The position numbers and the translations under genes were made by a program. From Marsupella aquatica (lineage: Eukaryota; Marchantiophyta), in the NCBI GenBank assembly GCA_973895155.1, contig OZ316891.1, forward strand, positions 27,528,001 through 27,592,000: a stretch of DNA of 64,000 nt, read 5' to 3'. Shown here piece by piece: positions 43,123 to 55,056 of this stretch. Under the pieces are notes generated by a model that was not told where the DNA came from, did no database searches, and saw nothing but the letters and a program-made list of their open reading frames with translations. Position 1 is the stretch's first letter, and each line of letters begins with the position of its first letter.

Positions 43123-44538
43123 TTACGCAACAATGGTGGGCAGCAGCCCCTCTGTGAACTGCCATAGCAACGAAGATTGCTGCGTCAAAAATGCGGCACC
43201 AGTGTAATACGTGTGCCTCTGCCCTTGGAGCCCATAGAGCTCCCGATAGAACCCACCAGCAATGGCGCTCGCAGGCACATACATCTCAAATGGGATATGG
43301 CTCGAGAATGTCGCAAACGATGGCGTCGTGGTGGTGGTCGTCATGTTTACTCGTTGTAGACGCAGAAGTGCGGAGATGATGTTCGCTTCCACTTGATCCG
43401 CGGAAAGATAATAGGAGCTCCCGTAAAACACATGCGTCAAGTCCGGGACTCCTGATGGGTAGATTGCATAAGGACCCGGGAGAACGGGCAGATGATAAGG
43501 CGTATTCTCGCCAGCGTTGAACACACTGCCATCAATGCCTGCATTGCGGACCAGACTTGTGTAGTAAAAAGCATTCTGGAATTGGGCGAAGAGGGCAGCC
43601 TCCTGCGCGGAGAGATCGAAACCGACGAGGTTGCTGAGCTTGGGAGGGATGCTGACGACGATTTTCTTGGCTCGGATGAGCTTGGTGAGTTTGCCGTTCG
43701 AGGTCTTGACCAGGACCTTCACATACCCATCTTCGTCAACGCTGCTTCGGTTTATCGCCACAACGTGGCTGCTGAGGAGAACGTCGTCTGGGCCCAATAC
43801 GTCATATGCTTTCTGGTAGACCTCACTGTTGTCTCTGCTGGTCGTAGTGAGGAAGCCGGCTTGCAAAGAGGTCACGACATCAAGACCGGTCAGCATCATA
43901 ACATAGAGGGTTGGCTTGGCAAGAAGGTCACCGATCCCCTGAGCATATGTGGACAATAGATATACAACGTCTTGGAGAGCGTATTTGGTCACGAATTGGC
44001 CAAATGGAAGGAGTAGATCCTCGGGTACTGGTGATGGTAGATCGAAGCCACCGGAGAGGTATGGATACTTGGCGAGCTGGGCAGCGTATGCGCCAAGAGC
44101 TGCTGTTGGATCTGGAGGTGAAAACGTGGGGAGGATTTTGCCGGTGCTCAAGTCCGCATACGTCGTGACTCCTGAAGCCGAAGCGTTTGATATAACGAAC
44201 GAGACATTCAATCGCGTCAAATAGTTTTTTACAATATCGTTGACGGTCCAGTATAACACACCAATATCGATTGGTGCTTTCGTGGCTGGATCAATGTACG
44301 TTTCTGTATGTCCGCCCAGGCGGTCCTTTCTCTCCACCACCACAACGCTCTTGCCCATGTCGTGCAACCGGATTGCAGCGTACGTGCCACTGGACCCGCC
44401 TCCGATGACACAAATGTCACGGGTGATGACATCCTGGGCTGGATACTGGCTGCAGTCGAAGCTGTAGTGCGCAGAAGTGAGGCTCAGCCAAGACACAACG
44501 ATGAGCACCACAGTATCTCTAGAAAACTGAATGTTCAT
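43123..44538 (-). CDS. secreted FAD-dependent amine-oxidase-type oxidoreductase, fungal-like
   Basis: A single uninterrupted frame encodes 471 residues from ATG 44538. A more upstream in-frame ATG at 44598 would add 20 residues. I prefer 44538 because it puts a hydrophobic signal peptide (residues 9-23, ending TSAHYS) at the N terminus. The FAD-binding Rossmann motif is VIGGGSSG (44-51), with the ribose-binding Glu at 69 in VVVVERK, then RLGGHTET (73-80). The C-terminal FAD-contact segment GAAFLTQQSSLLWQFTEGLLP closes the fold. The order and wording fit the flavin amine oxidase family, closest in my memory to fungal beta-cyclopiazonate dehydrogenase-like proteins. The substrate is unknown. 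There are no introns, no frameshifts and intact motifs, between a dead LINE and repeats. Confidence 0.88.
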   Translation of the reverse strand: MNIQFSRDTVVLIVVSWLSLTSAHYSFDCSQYPAQDVITRDICVIGGGSSGTYAAIRLHDMGKSVVVVERKDRLGGHTETYIDPATKAPIDIGVLYWTVNDIVKNYLTRLNVSFVISNASASGVTTYADLSTGKILPTFSPPDPTAALGAYAAQLAKYPYLSGGFDLPSPVPEDLLLPFGQFVTKYALQDVVYLLSTYAQGIGDLLAKPTLYVMMLTGLDVVTSLQAGFLTTTSRDNSEVYQKAYDVLGPDDVLLSSHVVAINRSSVDEDGYVKVLVKTSNGKLTKLIRAKKIVVSIPPKLSNLVGFDLSAQEAALFAQFQNAFYYTSLVRNAGIDGSVFNAGENTPYHLPVLPGPYAIYPSGVPDLTHVFYGSSYYLSADQVEANIISALLRLQRVNMTTTTTTPSFATFSSHIPFEMYVPASAIAGGFYRELYGLQGQRHTYYTGAAFLTQQSSLLWQFTEGLLPTIVA

Positions 44539-45478
44539 GATTAATGACGGCGTACCGATAAACTGATTTCTGCAAATCGATTTCTTCCGACAGATCACTA
44601 ATGGAGACCCGAGGGCATCAATTGTAGGCTATTGCCAAAGTCAATTTACTCAAAACACAATCTAGTCCGAGGTCTACCAAATGAGTGGTACTGGCTAAAA
44701 TTGCCAATACGTAGGAACCTGCCTCCCTGTTTCCCGAAGTCTCGCTAGAAGTATGCCCTGAGAGAACCAGCACAACTTTGTGCTGCTCCAGTCAGCCAGT
44801 CTATAACAGTCGCGTGAGCTCGCGGAAGGACAGGATGACCTTTTGCTCTCGATATCAAAATCCTCAGTGGAGTTAATCAAAATGCACATCACATGGGCAG
44901 AAGTGCCACCATTCAGTTACGCGAAACAACTATTCAGCACTACGAGAGTCTCTCAGTGCCCTATGTGAAAGCGATGGCCACTTGCAAACGAGGTCATCCA
45001 TCGACTGATGCAAACGAATCCCAAGTCATCTTCTCTTACCCAACTACCGTCTAGAGAACGCATCGCTTTGAAATTCTCCGGAATGTCCCGAGCAATTGCT
45101 CTTCATGATTAGAAGCCTGAAGATGTTGGGCAGCACCAAATCTCTCGTCTGTCACGTACCCCAGAATCGGAAGAAATCGATCTCATGAAGCGGTACTCTC
45201 CTTCGAAATCGGCGAACACTACCACCAAAACTTTTCGATCTTTTCCCTCTTACTCCCTGTCTGTGCTTACTCAGCACTTCCTCACTCTATCATTCTCAGC
45301 AGAATGGCTGGTCTATCTCCTGAGGACGATACACGACTGCAGCAGAAAAGAAATGAGAGCTGAACGAGCCTGTACTCAAAATTCTACGAACTCTGGATCC
45401 TCATGTAGTACATTAATAATCTGCTGCTACATGGTGGACCCCTAGTAACAAAAATTCCTAGCTCCATATACTTGCCTT
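44539..45478. other. upstream region of the FAD enzyme gene
   Basis: The minus-strand promoter should lie in the first few hundred bases. I see no convincing TATA box. The frames at 44,695-44,892 and 45,185-45,445 are unrecognised and short. Confidence 0.4.
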
Positions 45479-45890
45479 GCACAAAACATATGGTGAAGAA
45501 AAAAGATATCACGTGTTTGCACAAAAGATATTGCGTGAAGAAAAAAGATATCACGTGTTTGCACAAAAGATATTGCGTGCAGAAAAAAGAATGACACATT
45601 GTGACCCTCAAGATATTGTTGTTAAATAAAAGATGTACTCAAGTAAAATGGGTGGTTGCTCAAAAGATGTCATTGTTCAAAAGATGTCAGTATGCAAGAT
45701 GTGAGTATGCAAAAGATGTAGTTTACTAAAAATATTGTTCAGCAAAAAAAGTCAATGTGTAATAAATGAAACAAAAAAAGTCAATGTGTAATAAATGAAG
45801 TTGTGCTAAAGATGTAGTTGGAAAAATATAATTGTGCAAAAGATATCTTTGTTAAAAAGATTTCATTGTGTAAAATACAGAAAGAGAGCA
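45479..45890. repeat. A-rich tandem repeats with GATATCACGTG cores
   Basis: Three units of 37-42 bp begin at 45479, 45519 and 45561 with GCACAAAA and contain GAAGAAAAAAGATATCACGT. Downstream (45,600-45,890) degenerate AAAAGATGT and GTCAATGTGTAATAAATGAA units continue, the latter twice in tandem. No coding capacity is visible. Confidence 0.8.
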
Positions 45891-45949
45891 ACAACCACCA
45901 CCAAAGTTCACTGATTTCTTTTTTTTGTTTTTGTCATGTATATCTTTTT

Positions 45950-46902
45950 AAACCTTAATACCCTCACAGACAAAGAGTAATACACATACTTTTTACAGAA
46001 AAGGGCCAAATAGAGTAAAAAAAATAAACAAGAGAGGTCCCAAGTGGACAAAACCAAACGCAAAAGAAGTGAGCTAAAGAAAACCCCTAAAAACCAAGAA
46101 AGAGAAACTAAAAGAAGTGAGCAAAAGGAAACCCCTAAAAACCAAGAAAGAGGAACTAAAACTACCGCAAATAGACCAAGGTCCTCATCATACCTACAAA
46201 TGTGACAAAAAACTAATGGTCTACATCAAGTGTCGAAACTAAATCGGCAAGTGGGACTAGAATGTCCTCTAGGGGGGCTAGCCGCTGCGGAGTCACACTA
46301 GCACCCATTGTCAAAGATTGACGATAAATGGCCCGAGCTTGAGCACGCTATAAGGTGACTGAATTGCGTTGGCAAAAGTGCGTGGTCAAAATAGATAGCG
46401 GGGGTCCGGTGGGACCCATCCAGCCATGAACATACCGAGCAGCTTGGCGAAGAAGCCCGTCGAACTGATGATGGAGACGCCCAAATATCTCAAGAGCAAG
46501 GGACAGGAAGCTATCAGATGAAGCTCGTGCAGCATATTTGGCCTCCTTCGTTGTTGCTGCTCGTGATGTTGCTGCCCCTGCCGATGTTACGGCTGTCCCA
46601 ATGATGTCTTGGCGCAATGGGTTTGCCACCACTACATCTGTCAAAGTACGTTGACCCTCACTGACCATGGTAAGATCCACCTATAACCGCTGTGATGGAG
46701 GACCAGGTAACTCGAGCACCACCTCCCGCCGCGTGCAGACCAAAGAGCCAAAGAGAACCTGAGCAATCGCATCTCTCACAGCATTGTGAACAAAATGGTT
46801 TTGTCGCCCAAACTGCACCGCCGTCCCAGACCCTTTTCTTTTTCCTTCTTTTTCAATACTTTTTCTTGTCTTGTCTTTTGTCTCATTGATTAGATTGTGC
46901 AC
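45950..46902 (-). pseudogene. retroelement C-terminal (restriction-endonuclease-like?) remnant
   Basis: One minus-strand frame from 46902, broken only by a TAG at 46681-46683, reads HNAVRDAIAQVLFGS, REVVLELPGP, then VDLTMVSEGQRTLTDVVVANPLR, KEAKYAARASSDSF and LALEIFGRLHHQFDGLLRQ. The D...DVVVA-P...K..KY pattern suggests a PD-(D/E)XK-type nuclease fold attached to a non-LTR reverse transcriptase, which is inference. The same domain is present, more decayed, at 32.1 kb. The 45,950-46,160 part is A-rich, with a 44-bp direct repeat (AACCCCTAAAAACCAAGAAAG twice), and may be the element's 3' tail. Confidence 0.45.
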
Positions 46903-48660
46903 TATTTTTTATTGATTATGTAATATTTATAATTAAACTACTCTCCTGATGTAGCATTTCCTATGCATGAATGGTATGGCATGGAGCATAGTATGGCATG
47001 GATGGTAGACTAGGAGCATGGTGTAGGATGGAAGGCTTTTTTTGCTTGGAGAAGCGTGTTCACATCAAACATAATTATTATTTTTCTTATTCCTCTTTTT
47101 TTTCCAGTTCCTTTTTCTTTCACTCAAAAGATCTAGTCAAATTTGAATGATGAGCACTTTAAAAAAAGAGACGCAACCCCTATTATAGTTTCTAATAATT
47201 TTTATTTTTTTGGTTGCTTTTTTGGTATATTATATTGCATATCAGTGAGATAAGCCTTGGACAAGTAACATGTGTAAGAGCCTTTGAAGCGTGTTCGGAT
47301 AAGCCCTTCCAGATTTAATATGGATTTTTTAATATTTCTGTGATCTCCATACCTTAGGAGGCACTCTATGGGTCAAAGCTTGGCAATTGTTTAAAATGTC
47401 ATATTTTAAGGGTAAAAGGGTCCTATGATAGAAGTTACTGGGAGTGATTGTCAAGTCAAGGCAAAGATGTTGAGGCAAAGCAAGTCCCAAGGTGCTATTG
47501 TGAAAGCAATGTTGTGGGGGACAGCAAGGGGCATGGGAGGGAACGCAAGATGTGGGGCGTTGGCTGGGGTGTTACGGGGTGTGTGGTTGCCCTTTGCTAT
47601 GTGGAAGGAGAGGAATTCCCTTTTCTCCTTTTTTTTTTCCTTCTTCTCTTTGTGCCCTCCCTTTCTCTCCTTCAAGTCTCCCTCCCTGGCTCTTTGGCTC
47701 CCTCCCTCCCCCTTCCAACATGATTATTAAGAAATATCGAGAAGAAGGAAAAGGTGGAGCAAAAGCTAAATGATCTCTCCAAAAAAAGGAAAATTCCTCT
47801 CTTCCCTAGAGAAAAAACAAAAAAAAACTTATACCAATGTCACACACTTGTCAGTCTTGAAAGTATTTAATCAGCTCATGTATTTCGTAAATACCTACTT
47901 TAGAAGAAAATATATCCATGGTATTCACTTCAACTGGTTATCCCTTTCACTCAATCCAAGGGTATCAAAATCATTGAAATATATATGATGGTACTGGGCT
48001 GTTCCTTCCTTTCCAACTTTTGTAAATTGCACAAAATCTTTGAGATGGGATACTTTTTTATAACGTGATTTGACATGTATACAAACCCATTGCTCATCCA
48101 TTGCACAATTGTGATTACATTCATTTCATTGTTACAATCAATTATCACTCTGGCCATTTGGTTGTTGGGTCCATTTTATTCTTGAGGCCGTTGTGTCTTT
48201 GGTCAATAAGGTTATTGCACAAAAAAAAATTAGGATTGAGTGTTAAGATCCCGGTTAAGATAACTTGGAAAAAATACTTCGTAGAGAGAATAGAGAAAAA
48301 TTAATGATTTTTAATATATTACCAATGGACTTTTTAAAAAATCACTTTCCTCTAAATAATCCGTTTTGAACTCACAACTTAAATTATATTATTCTCTTTC
48401 TGTACTTTTACTTTATGTGAATGGGGCAATTTACTTTACGTGAATGGGGCAATCCAAATGTAATGGGGGCTCTACTTAGATTTCTTGTCATACCCACCTA
48501 CCTATGATAGCCACATGTCAACTCACACTCAATGAGTCAATTCCCAATGACTTTTTTTGGATTTCAGGATGTTAGTGTATACGTCTTGCTTTTTCTTGGG
48601 GCCCTTTCCCCTCTTTTCATCCCCTTCATATTAATAGCATGTTCATCCGGGAACATGTCT
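46903..48660. other. gene-poor AT-rich region
   Basis: It includes short ATGG-containing repeats (46,960-47,030) and a CT-rich block (47,600-47,720) with spurious long frames on both strands. No gene could be supported. Confidence 0.45.
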
Positions 48661-48775
48661 TTTTTTCTTTTTCTTTTTTAAGCGGAAATATGTGAAACCC
48701 CACATAAAGGGAAGCGTGAACCGCAATAGTTGAACCCAAAACCTATCAGTCTTTTCAAGTGAGCTACCACAAAGT
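48661..48775 (-). mobile_element. tRNA-derived SINE-like element
   Basis: On the minus strand, TGGTAGCTCACTTGA (48755-48769) matches an RNA polymerase III A box. GGGTTCAACTATT (48725-48737) matches a B box. The sequence ends in an A-rich tail (the T/C run at 48,661-48,681 on the plus strand). Order and tail fit a SINE. The A-to-B spacing is shorter than in an intact tRNA. No target duplication was identified. Confidence 0.4.
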
Positions 48776-49387
48776 CATGCCTATCTGGGCAACATACCTC
48801 TTTTTTTTAGTGATATATAATTCATTTAATTTGTTTTATGATAAAAGACTATTCCATTAAGTTAGAGGCAAACATATTCAATTAAGTTAGGTCTCTAGAA
48901 AGTCCTGGCTCACAAAATCCAGAACTCTGTGCCGCCGATATGTTGGACCGACGGTCAGTAATTTGCTCAGAGTTGAATTTAGACGCATATCGTGTATTTA
49001 TTCGGGTATGTCTAGTCACCATGGTTAGGTGTCCACTGATGGAGCAAGGAAGACTAAAACCCTACTGAGCAGAGAACTGAAAAGCCTGGTAGAGCACCGG
49101 AGTAAACTGCATAGGAGGGTCATGAATTAGAATCTGCCCTAAAACCAACCGCCTCGGCCCTACGAAGGATCAGCCAACCCAGGCGGCCAAGCTGCACAAA
49201 GGGCCGCCACCAACACAACAGGCGATCACGGGAAGCCGAATCCCAAAGGCCAGGAATGCACCAGGCCACAGGAGCAGGCAAGCCCTCGGGCAGGGCAATC
49301 CCCCAACGGACACAGCACCAACCCCACCAACCGGGCCACCCAAGGCACAGGCAGCAGGGTGCTAACCAGGCCTTGGGCAGGGCAAGC
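48776..49387. other. no gene seen
   Basis: AT-rich, then GC-richer from 49,120. The phrase TGCATAGGAGGGTCA (49,109) resembles CTCCATAGGAGGGTCA at 31,840, hinting at another fragment of the same non-LTR-like family. Confidence 0.4.
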
Positions 49388-49441
49388 ACCCCCGCCCCCC
49401 CCCCCCCCCCCAACACACACACACACACACACACACACACC
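49388..49441. repeat. poly-C / (AC)n microsatellite
   Basis: A C-run (49,388-49,411, one G) is followed by about 14 AC units (49,413-49,441). Long frames through it on both strands are artefacts. Confidence 0.95.
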
Positions 49442-50609
49442 AATTACCACTCACAGGTTCCCAAGGAGCCAACAACAGAGCGAGATTGGCAGAAACGGAA
49501 GGCCGAGCCTGCACGCCCCCCAAGCAAAGAGAGTATGAGCAGGGCTTGCCGCATGCACAGCCACTCCACGAAGGGCCAAAGGGGGGTTCATCAGCCAAGG
49601 GCGACGACCTCCCCCCCACCACCTGGTGCAGCCGGGCGCAAGGCGCGCACCCGGGCCCTAACGAGGCTGAAGCCTCACTGCCCCCCGAAACCCCCACAGC
49701 CCCTGCAAGCCTGAGTACTGCCTTAAGTACTGAATTAAGGTACAATTTGAAGCTTTGAGATGGATTGCTCTATTAGAAGGAGAACTTTTGAGGAGGGCTT
49801 TACATTTGGGGCCAGCATTTAGTAAAGGCCATGACGAGTGAGGGGCAGGCACGGTTACTAAGTCACTCCAAAACCAATTTATTGTTGGTTTAAGGTGCTT
49901 CACATAAATCATCCCCAATTTAAAAATTATTCATTAATTGTTCTTCTTGATATCAGAATCTTTTATGGGGCAGCAGTACAAGAGAGAGAACACGACAAGC
50001 TACTTTATGTTCTTTGTTGGGATCCTCACACAGACCTTTAGTTATAATAAAAACGTATATTACTTTTTTTTATCTGGATACAATTGTAATCCTAGAAGCA
50101 TTTACTACCATTTGGGGAAAATTGTTTAAATTACATTGGAGCAACCTTATAATGGCAATTATTTTGATGTTGACTTCAACCTTTTCAATAGAGAAACTTG
50201 TCATATAGAAATTATATAGGGATCCCAAAGGGAGGCTCCTTTAAAAATCCCTGGTGGCAAGGACAACCACATTAACACTATTGATCACAAAGTAACAAGA
50301 AAGGCTAGCTGTGCATGAAGAACCAAACCCATTCAATGATTTGTATTTAAGGCAAGAGCGAGAGAAGCAAGTTAGTAGACCCCATGACAGCAAAAAAAAA
50401 TGGAAATAAAAAACTAACACCTTAATTTGTAATGTTTTTTGGGGGGAAAACAACTGGGTTTAGGTTGGCCAGACAAGTACAACAACCACAGTGAGAGACT
50501 CATTGGGGGAAAAGGTTTTTGAGGGGTATGATTGTGGAGTTTGAGCTTTCGAGGTCTTGTTTTCCAATTAGGTGATTAGCTTTCAAATTAACTTCAGAGA
50601 AATGTGGTT
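49442..50609. other. no gene seen
   Basis: GC-rich to 49,740, probably the continuation of a decayed repeat, then AT-rich. Open frames here have repetitive Pro/Ala composition and no family resemblance. Confidence 0.4.
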
Positions 50610-50708
50610 CGTCTGATGATGTGTTGTCAGATGAATTGGATTAACAAGTGTACACAATCCGTCTGATGATGTGTCATCAGATGAATTGGGTTAACAAGTG
50701 TACACAAT
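50610..50708. repeat. 49-bp tandem repeat containing a hairpin
   Basis: Units 50610-50658 and 50660-50708 run from CGTCTGATGATGTG to AAGTGTACACAAT. Each begins with a stem-loop (ATCTGATGACACATCATCAGA in reverse), perfect in the second unit. Confidence 0.9.
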
Positions 50709-51209
50709 GTTAGGCATGTAGTCTTGGGTCTAGAGTTCTATGTAATTGCAACTAGTCTAAGTATAATCAGTTGCTTGATTATACTAGATAGATACTAATA
50801 TATTCACTATTCGTTTCATGGTTAGGTCAATTCAGACCTAATAGTCCCAATCATAGGCCACTGCTACTGACTAATCTTTTGCCCGGAACATTCTTATTAC
50901 TTTCTTTACTTTAGAAATCTGCATGATTTGCTTTTGAGGTCTCCTTGCCGTGGGCACAGAGTTTGAGATTTATGAGCCTCCATTCTCCCCCTTTCACGTC
51001 CAAAACTTTGGAATAAATTCAGAGTTGTTTCCCCTTACTTTATACTAGATGATTATTTTAAGGGTTTAATCATCCACGGTAGAAAGTTCGGCAGCTGTAG
51101 CTGAGGTAGGCTTGCTGAAGACCCTTGGTCCAGAGTCAGAAGGCCCTGACAAAAACTAGTGTGTCAGCATGCTGAACCAGAAATTAATCCAGTTTGCACC
51201 CATGCAATC
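50709..51209. other. no gene seen, possibly LTR-like
   Basis: The stretch starts TGTTAGGCATG and has composition like a copia LTR, but no partner copy was found. Confidence 0.25.
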
Positions 51210-51319
51210 AATAATCTATTCTGACCAGAAATGGGTGCTGTCTAGAATGGATCAGCTGGCACCACTCTAATAATCCATTCTGACCAGAGATGGGTGCTGT
51301 CTAGATGGGATCAGCTGGT
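51210..51319. repeat. 50-bp direct repeat
   Basis: AATAATCTATTCTGACCAGA through TGGATCAGCTGG (51210-51259) recurs at 51270-51319 with a few substitutions. Confidence 0.9.
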
Positions 51320-51489
51320 CAGGATTCACTACCACGAGTCTCGTGTGTCCAGATTCCTGTCAGGGCCTCATACTGGGATATTAAGTTCACACATAACACT
51401 ACACCTTAAATCTACAATTAATGCATTAATGCTCCCCCATTTTCTTACTGCCCATCCCAATCTTTGATGTTGTTACCTGCTCAGGCTCA

Positions 51490-52000
51490 AGTTTGTCAAA
51501 ACATAAACCAAGATTATCATTTTGACTCTCGTTCCGGCCCGATCAACTTTGGGTTTATGTTTTGGCACCCTTCACTTGTTAATTGTCACTTGCTCCAACC
51601 CAAGTCCCCATTGTTGCTGCAAGCTCCAGGTTAAGTTTGTCATAACATCAACCAAGATTCTATCATTAATCATGACTCTAATCAAAATTACTAAGCTTTG
51701 CATGAACACTTAGACTCTATTACTAAAGAGGGGACTAAATAGGCATGACTCCATTGGAAAGAAGTCTTGCCAAAACATAAACCACAACTCCATAGAGAAG
51801 AAGTTTTGCCATATTATAAACCACTAGTCCATAGAGAAGAAATATTTGGCAGAACATTAAACAAAAATTTATCAATCACGACTCTTAACCAAAACACTAG
51901 ACTCTGCAACACTTGACTCTTTTACAAAACAAACATGATTCCATTGGACGAAGTGTTGGTAGAGCATAAACCATGATTCCACAAAGGAAGAAATCAATGG
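51490..52000. repeat. degenerate tandem repeat
   Basis: The words CATAAACCA, ACTCCATAGAGAAGAAG and TTTGCCA or TTGGCAGAA recur about every 50-55 bp from 51,500 to 52,000 with heavy divergence. Confidence 0.6.
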
Positions 52001-53133
52001 CAGAAAGTTAATTTGGCCAACACCAAGTGAAAGGTGTCAAACAATAATTCTAAGTCTATGGGACAAGGTTGATGGGGCCGGCGAAGTAACAAAATGGTAC
52101 AGTTTTGGTTCATGTTTGGGCGAACTCAAGCCAGAGCGAGCAACAGCATCAGGGACTCGGAAGGCAGTGTACGAGGCTCCAAGAAAATGTGGGATCATTA
52201 TCACATTGTGACAGTGTGGCCCCATTGAGGTGAGTGCACCTTTGAATCTAAAAATTCAGTCCATTGGTTGGTCCTTTATGGCTTAGTCTCCTAAAAGAAG
52301 CTTTGGAGTTATATCCTCACTTCGGGCAGTAGCTATGCAACATTGTAAGCCGAGACATTTGACATACCAAGCCAACACGACACAGATCAATCAGTCACAC
52401 TTGTTCATGCCATGAGTCCAATGCTTTGAAAGCATGCAAGAAACAAATGAGCACTACGAACACCAGGGGAAATTCTAATCTGCCCCACAGTTGTGGCACG
52501 AATATGAAGGTGCCATGGTTCCAATCCGTAGACATTTATCAATTAGCTGGTCCACTTTCTTGCTCTACTGGACCTACCTCACATTACTTTTCGCCACTCT
52601 ACTCGGTAGTACTCAGCTGAAAGAATGAGCTAAGGAGCACACTACAAACCTCCTCTGCATCAGCGTTGGCTATTCCAGAGGCCCAAGCTAGTCGGAGCCA
52701 TTAAATTTGTTTGGACTGTCAAGAGAAAGTAGTGAACAGAGATTTTTGAGAATGAATCTCCAGAAAGGGGTTTAGAAGGAATAGAAACAGTCACTTGGCT
52801 CTACACATAACATGTCCCACGTTCATGTGTTCTAGAATATCGGCAGCAACTTGCTAAACCCCTATAAAGTTTCGAGTTGGAAGAGTCCTTCCCCTTTTCT
52901 TGACAATTATTGAGCACCTAGAAAGTTTGGTAAAAAGAGAAGACACAGAAGAATGCGTAGAGCAGAGGATTTGAGATAATTCTACACAGCTCGAACACCA
53001 GAAAAATGCCATGGCCAGTGAAATGCGTTGCAAGAGTCCTACAGACACGGGATGAAATAGGGGAAGGTGCAGGCGCGGGAAAGACTGGAATTCCATGATG
53101 CACATCAGATAGCACTAGGTGACCAGATGTCCC
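52001..53133. other. no gene seen
   Basis: Short frames only (52,426-52,620 plus; 52,854-53,187 minus), none recognisable. Confidence 0.4.
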
Positions 53134-53170
53134 GGAGAGGAGAGGAGAGGAGAGGAGAGGAGAGGAGAGG
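53134..53170. repeat. (GGAGA)n microsatellite
   Basis: Seven tandem GGAGA units. Confidence 0.95.
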
Positions 53171-55056
53171 GTATCGAACTTCGACAATGGGGCAAGCTGG
53201 CTACTGGAGTTCGATTGGCCACGTATCTGGGGAGAGAAGCACTGGTACTAGAAAAAATAAGACCTGTAGTTTACACAAACCTACCCAACCAGCTAAAATG
53301 TCTAACGTTTCTGAATACAAGATATAAATCCAAAAGACGGTCTACGGCATAGACACAATCTTTTCAAGATAACAAACTACCTACTAGATCTATCGAGATC
53401 TTGGGAGTGCATACTATGTCCTTCGAAGATGGGAGGAGAAAGGTTATGCATCCGTAGGTCAACTCCTGCAAGCGAACCTGGAAACGAGTCACAACTACAA
53501 GCTACCTTGTTCTATATGACAGAACCTTGACCCCAGTATGTACCAAGTTCGGCATGTTCAATATGCCGAGTTGCCGGCCCAACGTGCTCACGCTTTGAGA
53601 TCTTTCAACTACCAGTTTTCCAGTAGTCAAAATTGCCGGGTGCAGCAAATTTTCTCCCTCCCGTCTGGACAGAGGTCCATTTTGGACAAATTATACTGTA
53701 CAGACCTTGTTAGTTCAGCATTCGGCACTGACAGTGGAAGCAACGGAATGTGCCCAAAACTTCAGATGTGCTTTCATATCCACGTCACTACTAATATTTA
53801 ATGGAATCTGTCCGTTTTGCAGAGGGGAGTCTGGATGTCTGGTTAATTTCTTTGGAGAGTGGAACTTCGATCGATGAGGCGGCTTGTTGGGAGATTGTTG
53901 TCGCGAGTCCTCTCTACCCATGTAGAATATCAGACCAGGAAACTCCTTGGTAGCCGGAGGGGTGTAATGATTTTTGGTGGAATTCAAATCCAAACTCGTG
54001 AACTCATCATACTCGCATTCCGTTAGACATATTGAAAGGTGTTTTCGGTCCTTTCTCCTCCTTCTTGCAGGAGCTCCTGGCATCGAGCTGCAATCATGTT
54101 TTTGGACCCTCCTCCGCTCCTTGTCTGAAGACCCAACTTCCAGCTTGCCCGCATGCTTTTCCAGCTTTGTAAAATTGCGGATCTATTGATCAAAATTCAC
54201 AAGCCAAATTTCTTGTCAGTTCATTTGCCCACACCCCAGGAGAGTGGAGGATGAGTTCACCATTGCAATCCATAATTCAGTCCCATATACCAAGTTGTAA
54301 AACAAGTTCAAAAGCTACTTGCTGCTAAAGACCTTTCCTAAACTCAAAACATTCTTCAAAAGCAGATCGGTTCGCGTACAGTGTGCAGATGAGGTAGACT
54401 GGACGGTAGAGTGGTGCGATAGAACAGGAAGAGCAATTAGCGAATGATAGGATTTCATGTCCTTGCGCTATGAATCTGAAATCCCGTGCCCACAAAAGAT
54501 TATTCTCTACGTGTTTCTTCGATTAAAATACCAAATTCCCCTCCACTGACGCGTCACCTGATCATTTCTATTGCCTAGATTATATGTCAAATTCTGTCCT
54601 TCCAACCCACGTCACCGATCGAACTTGATATCTCACTACTATAACAGGGGCAAATGAGTAACAACATGAATGGTATAGTGTTTTGACTACGGGTCATAAA
54701 ACAGGCTAATTGGCAGAAATATCCCTGACCTACCTCAGTCAGGCTCATATAAGTCATTAGTTTCTGTGTTCAGAAGTGCTGGAACCCAGTTGACTATGTC
54801 GTGGAAAGTAGTGCAGAACGAATATAGAGTGAGCTCTAAACGGTTCTTGTCAATGAGCTCCAAATGATTCAAGGGAAGGGCAAGTGACCCAAACGGCGAG
54901 TGTTTCGACTTCATATAAAGGAAATGGAGCAGCAACGCATGGAAGATATACAGGGGATTCCTATAGTTTCAGAAAAGAGGAGAGCCACTTTGGGGATAAC
55001 GGGGTGTTTTGGTATGTCTCACTCGAATCTATGGATGAGAACATAGCTGCTTCTCG
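53171..55056. other. no certain gene; possible minus-strand exon at 53.7-54.1 kb
   Basis: The minus-strand frame 53715-54083 (122 codons) is preceded by a good splice acceptor (GATTGCAG at about 54,090). It could be a downstream exon of the minus-strand gene at 55.1-55.9 kb. It shows no recognisable domain and no matching donor could be fixed, so I do not call it. Confidence 0.3.

Noticed and set aside
47425-47773. Overlapping plus-strand frames of 70-100 codons
   Set aside because: They run through a CT-rich block with Phe/Ser/Pro runs. No gene features.
49120-49758. Several long overlapping frames on both strands
   Set aside because: They run through a poly-C/(AC)n microsatellite and GC-rich decayed repeat. 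Val-Cys and Thr-His runs show the artefact.
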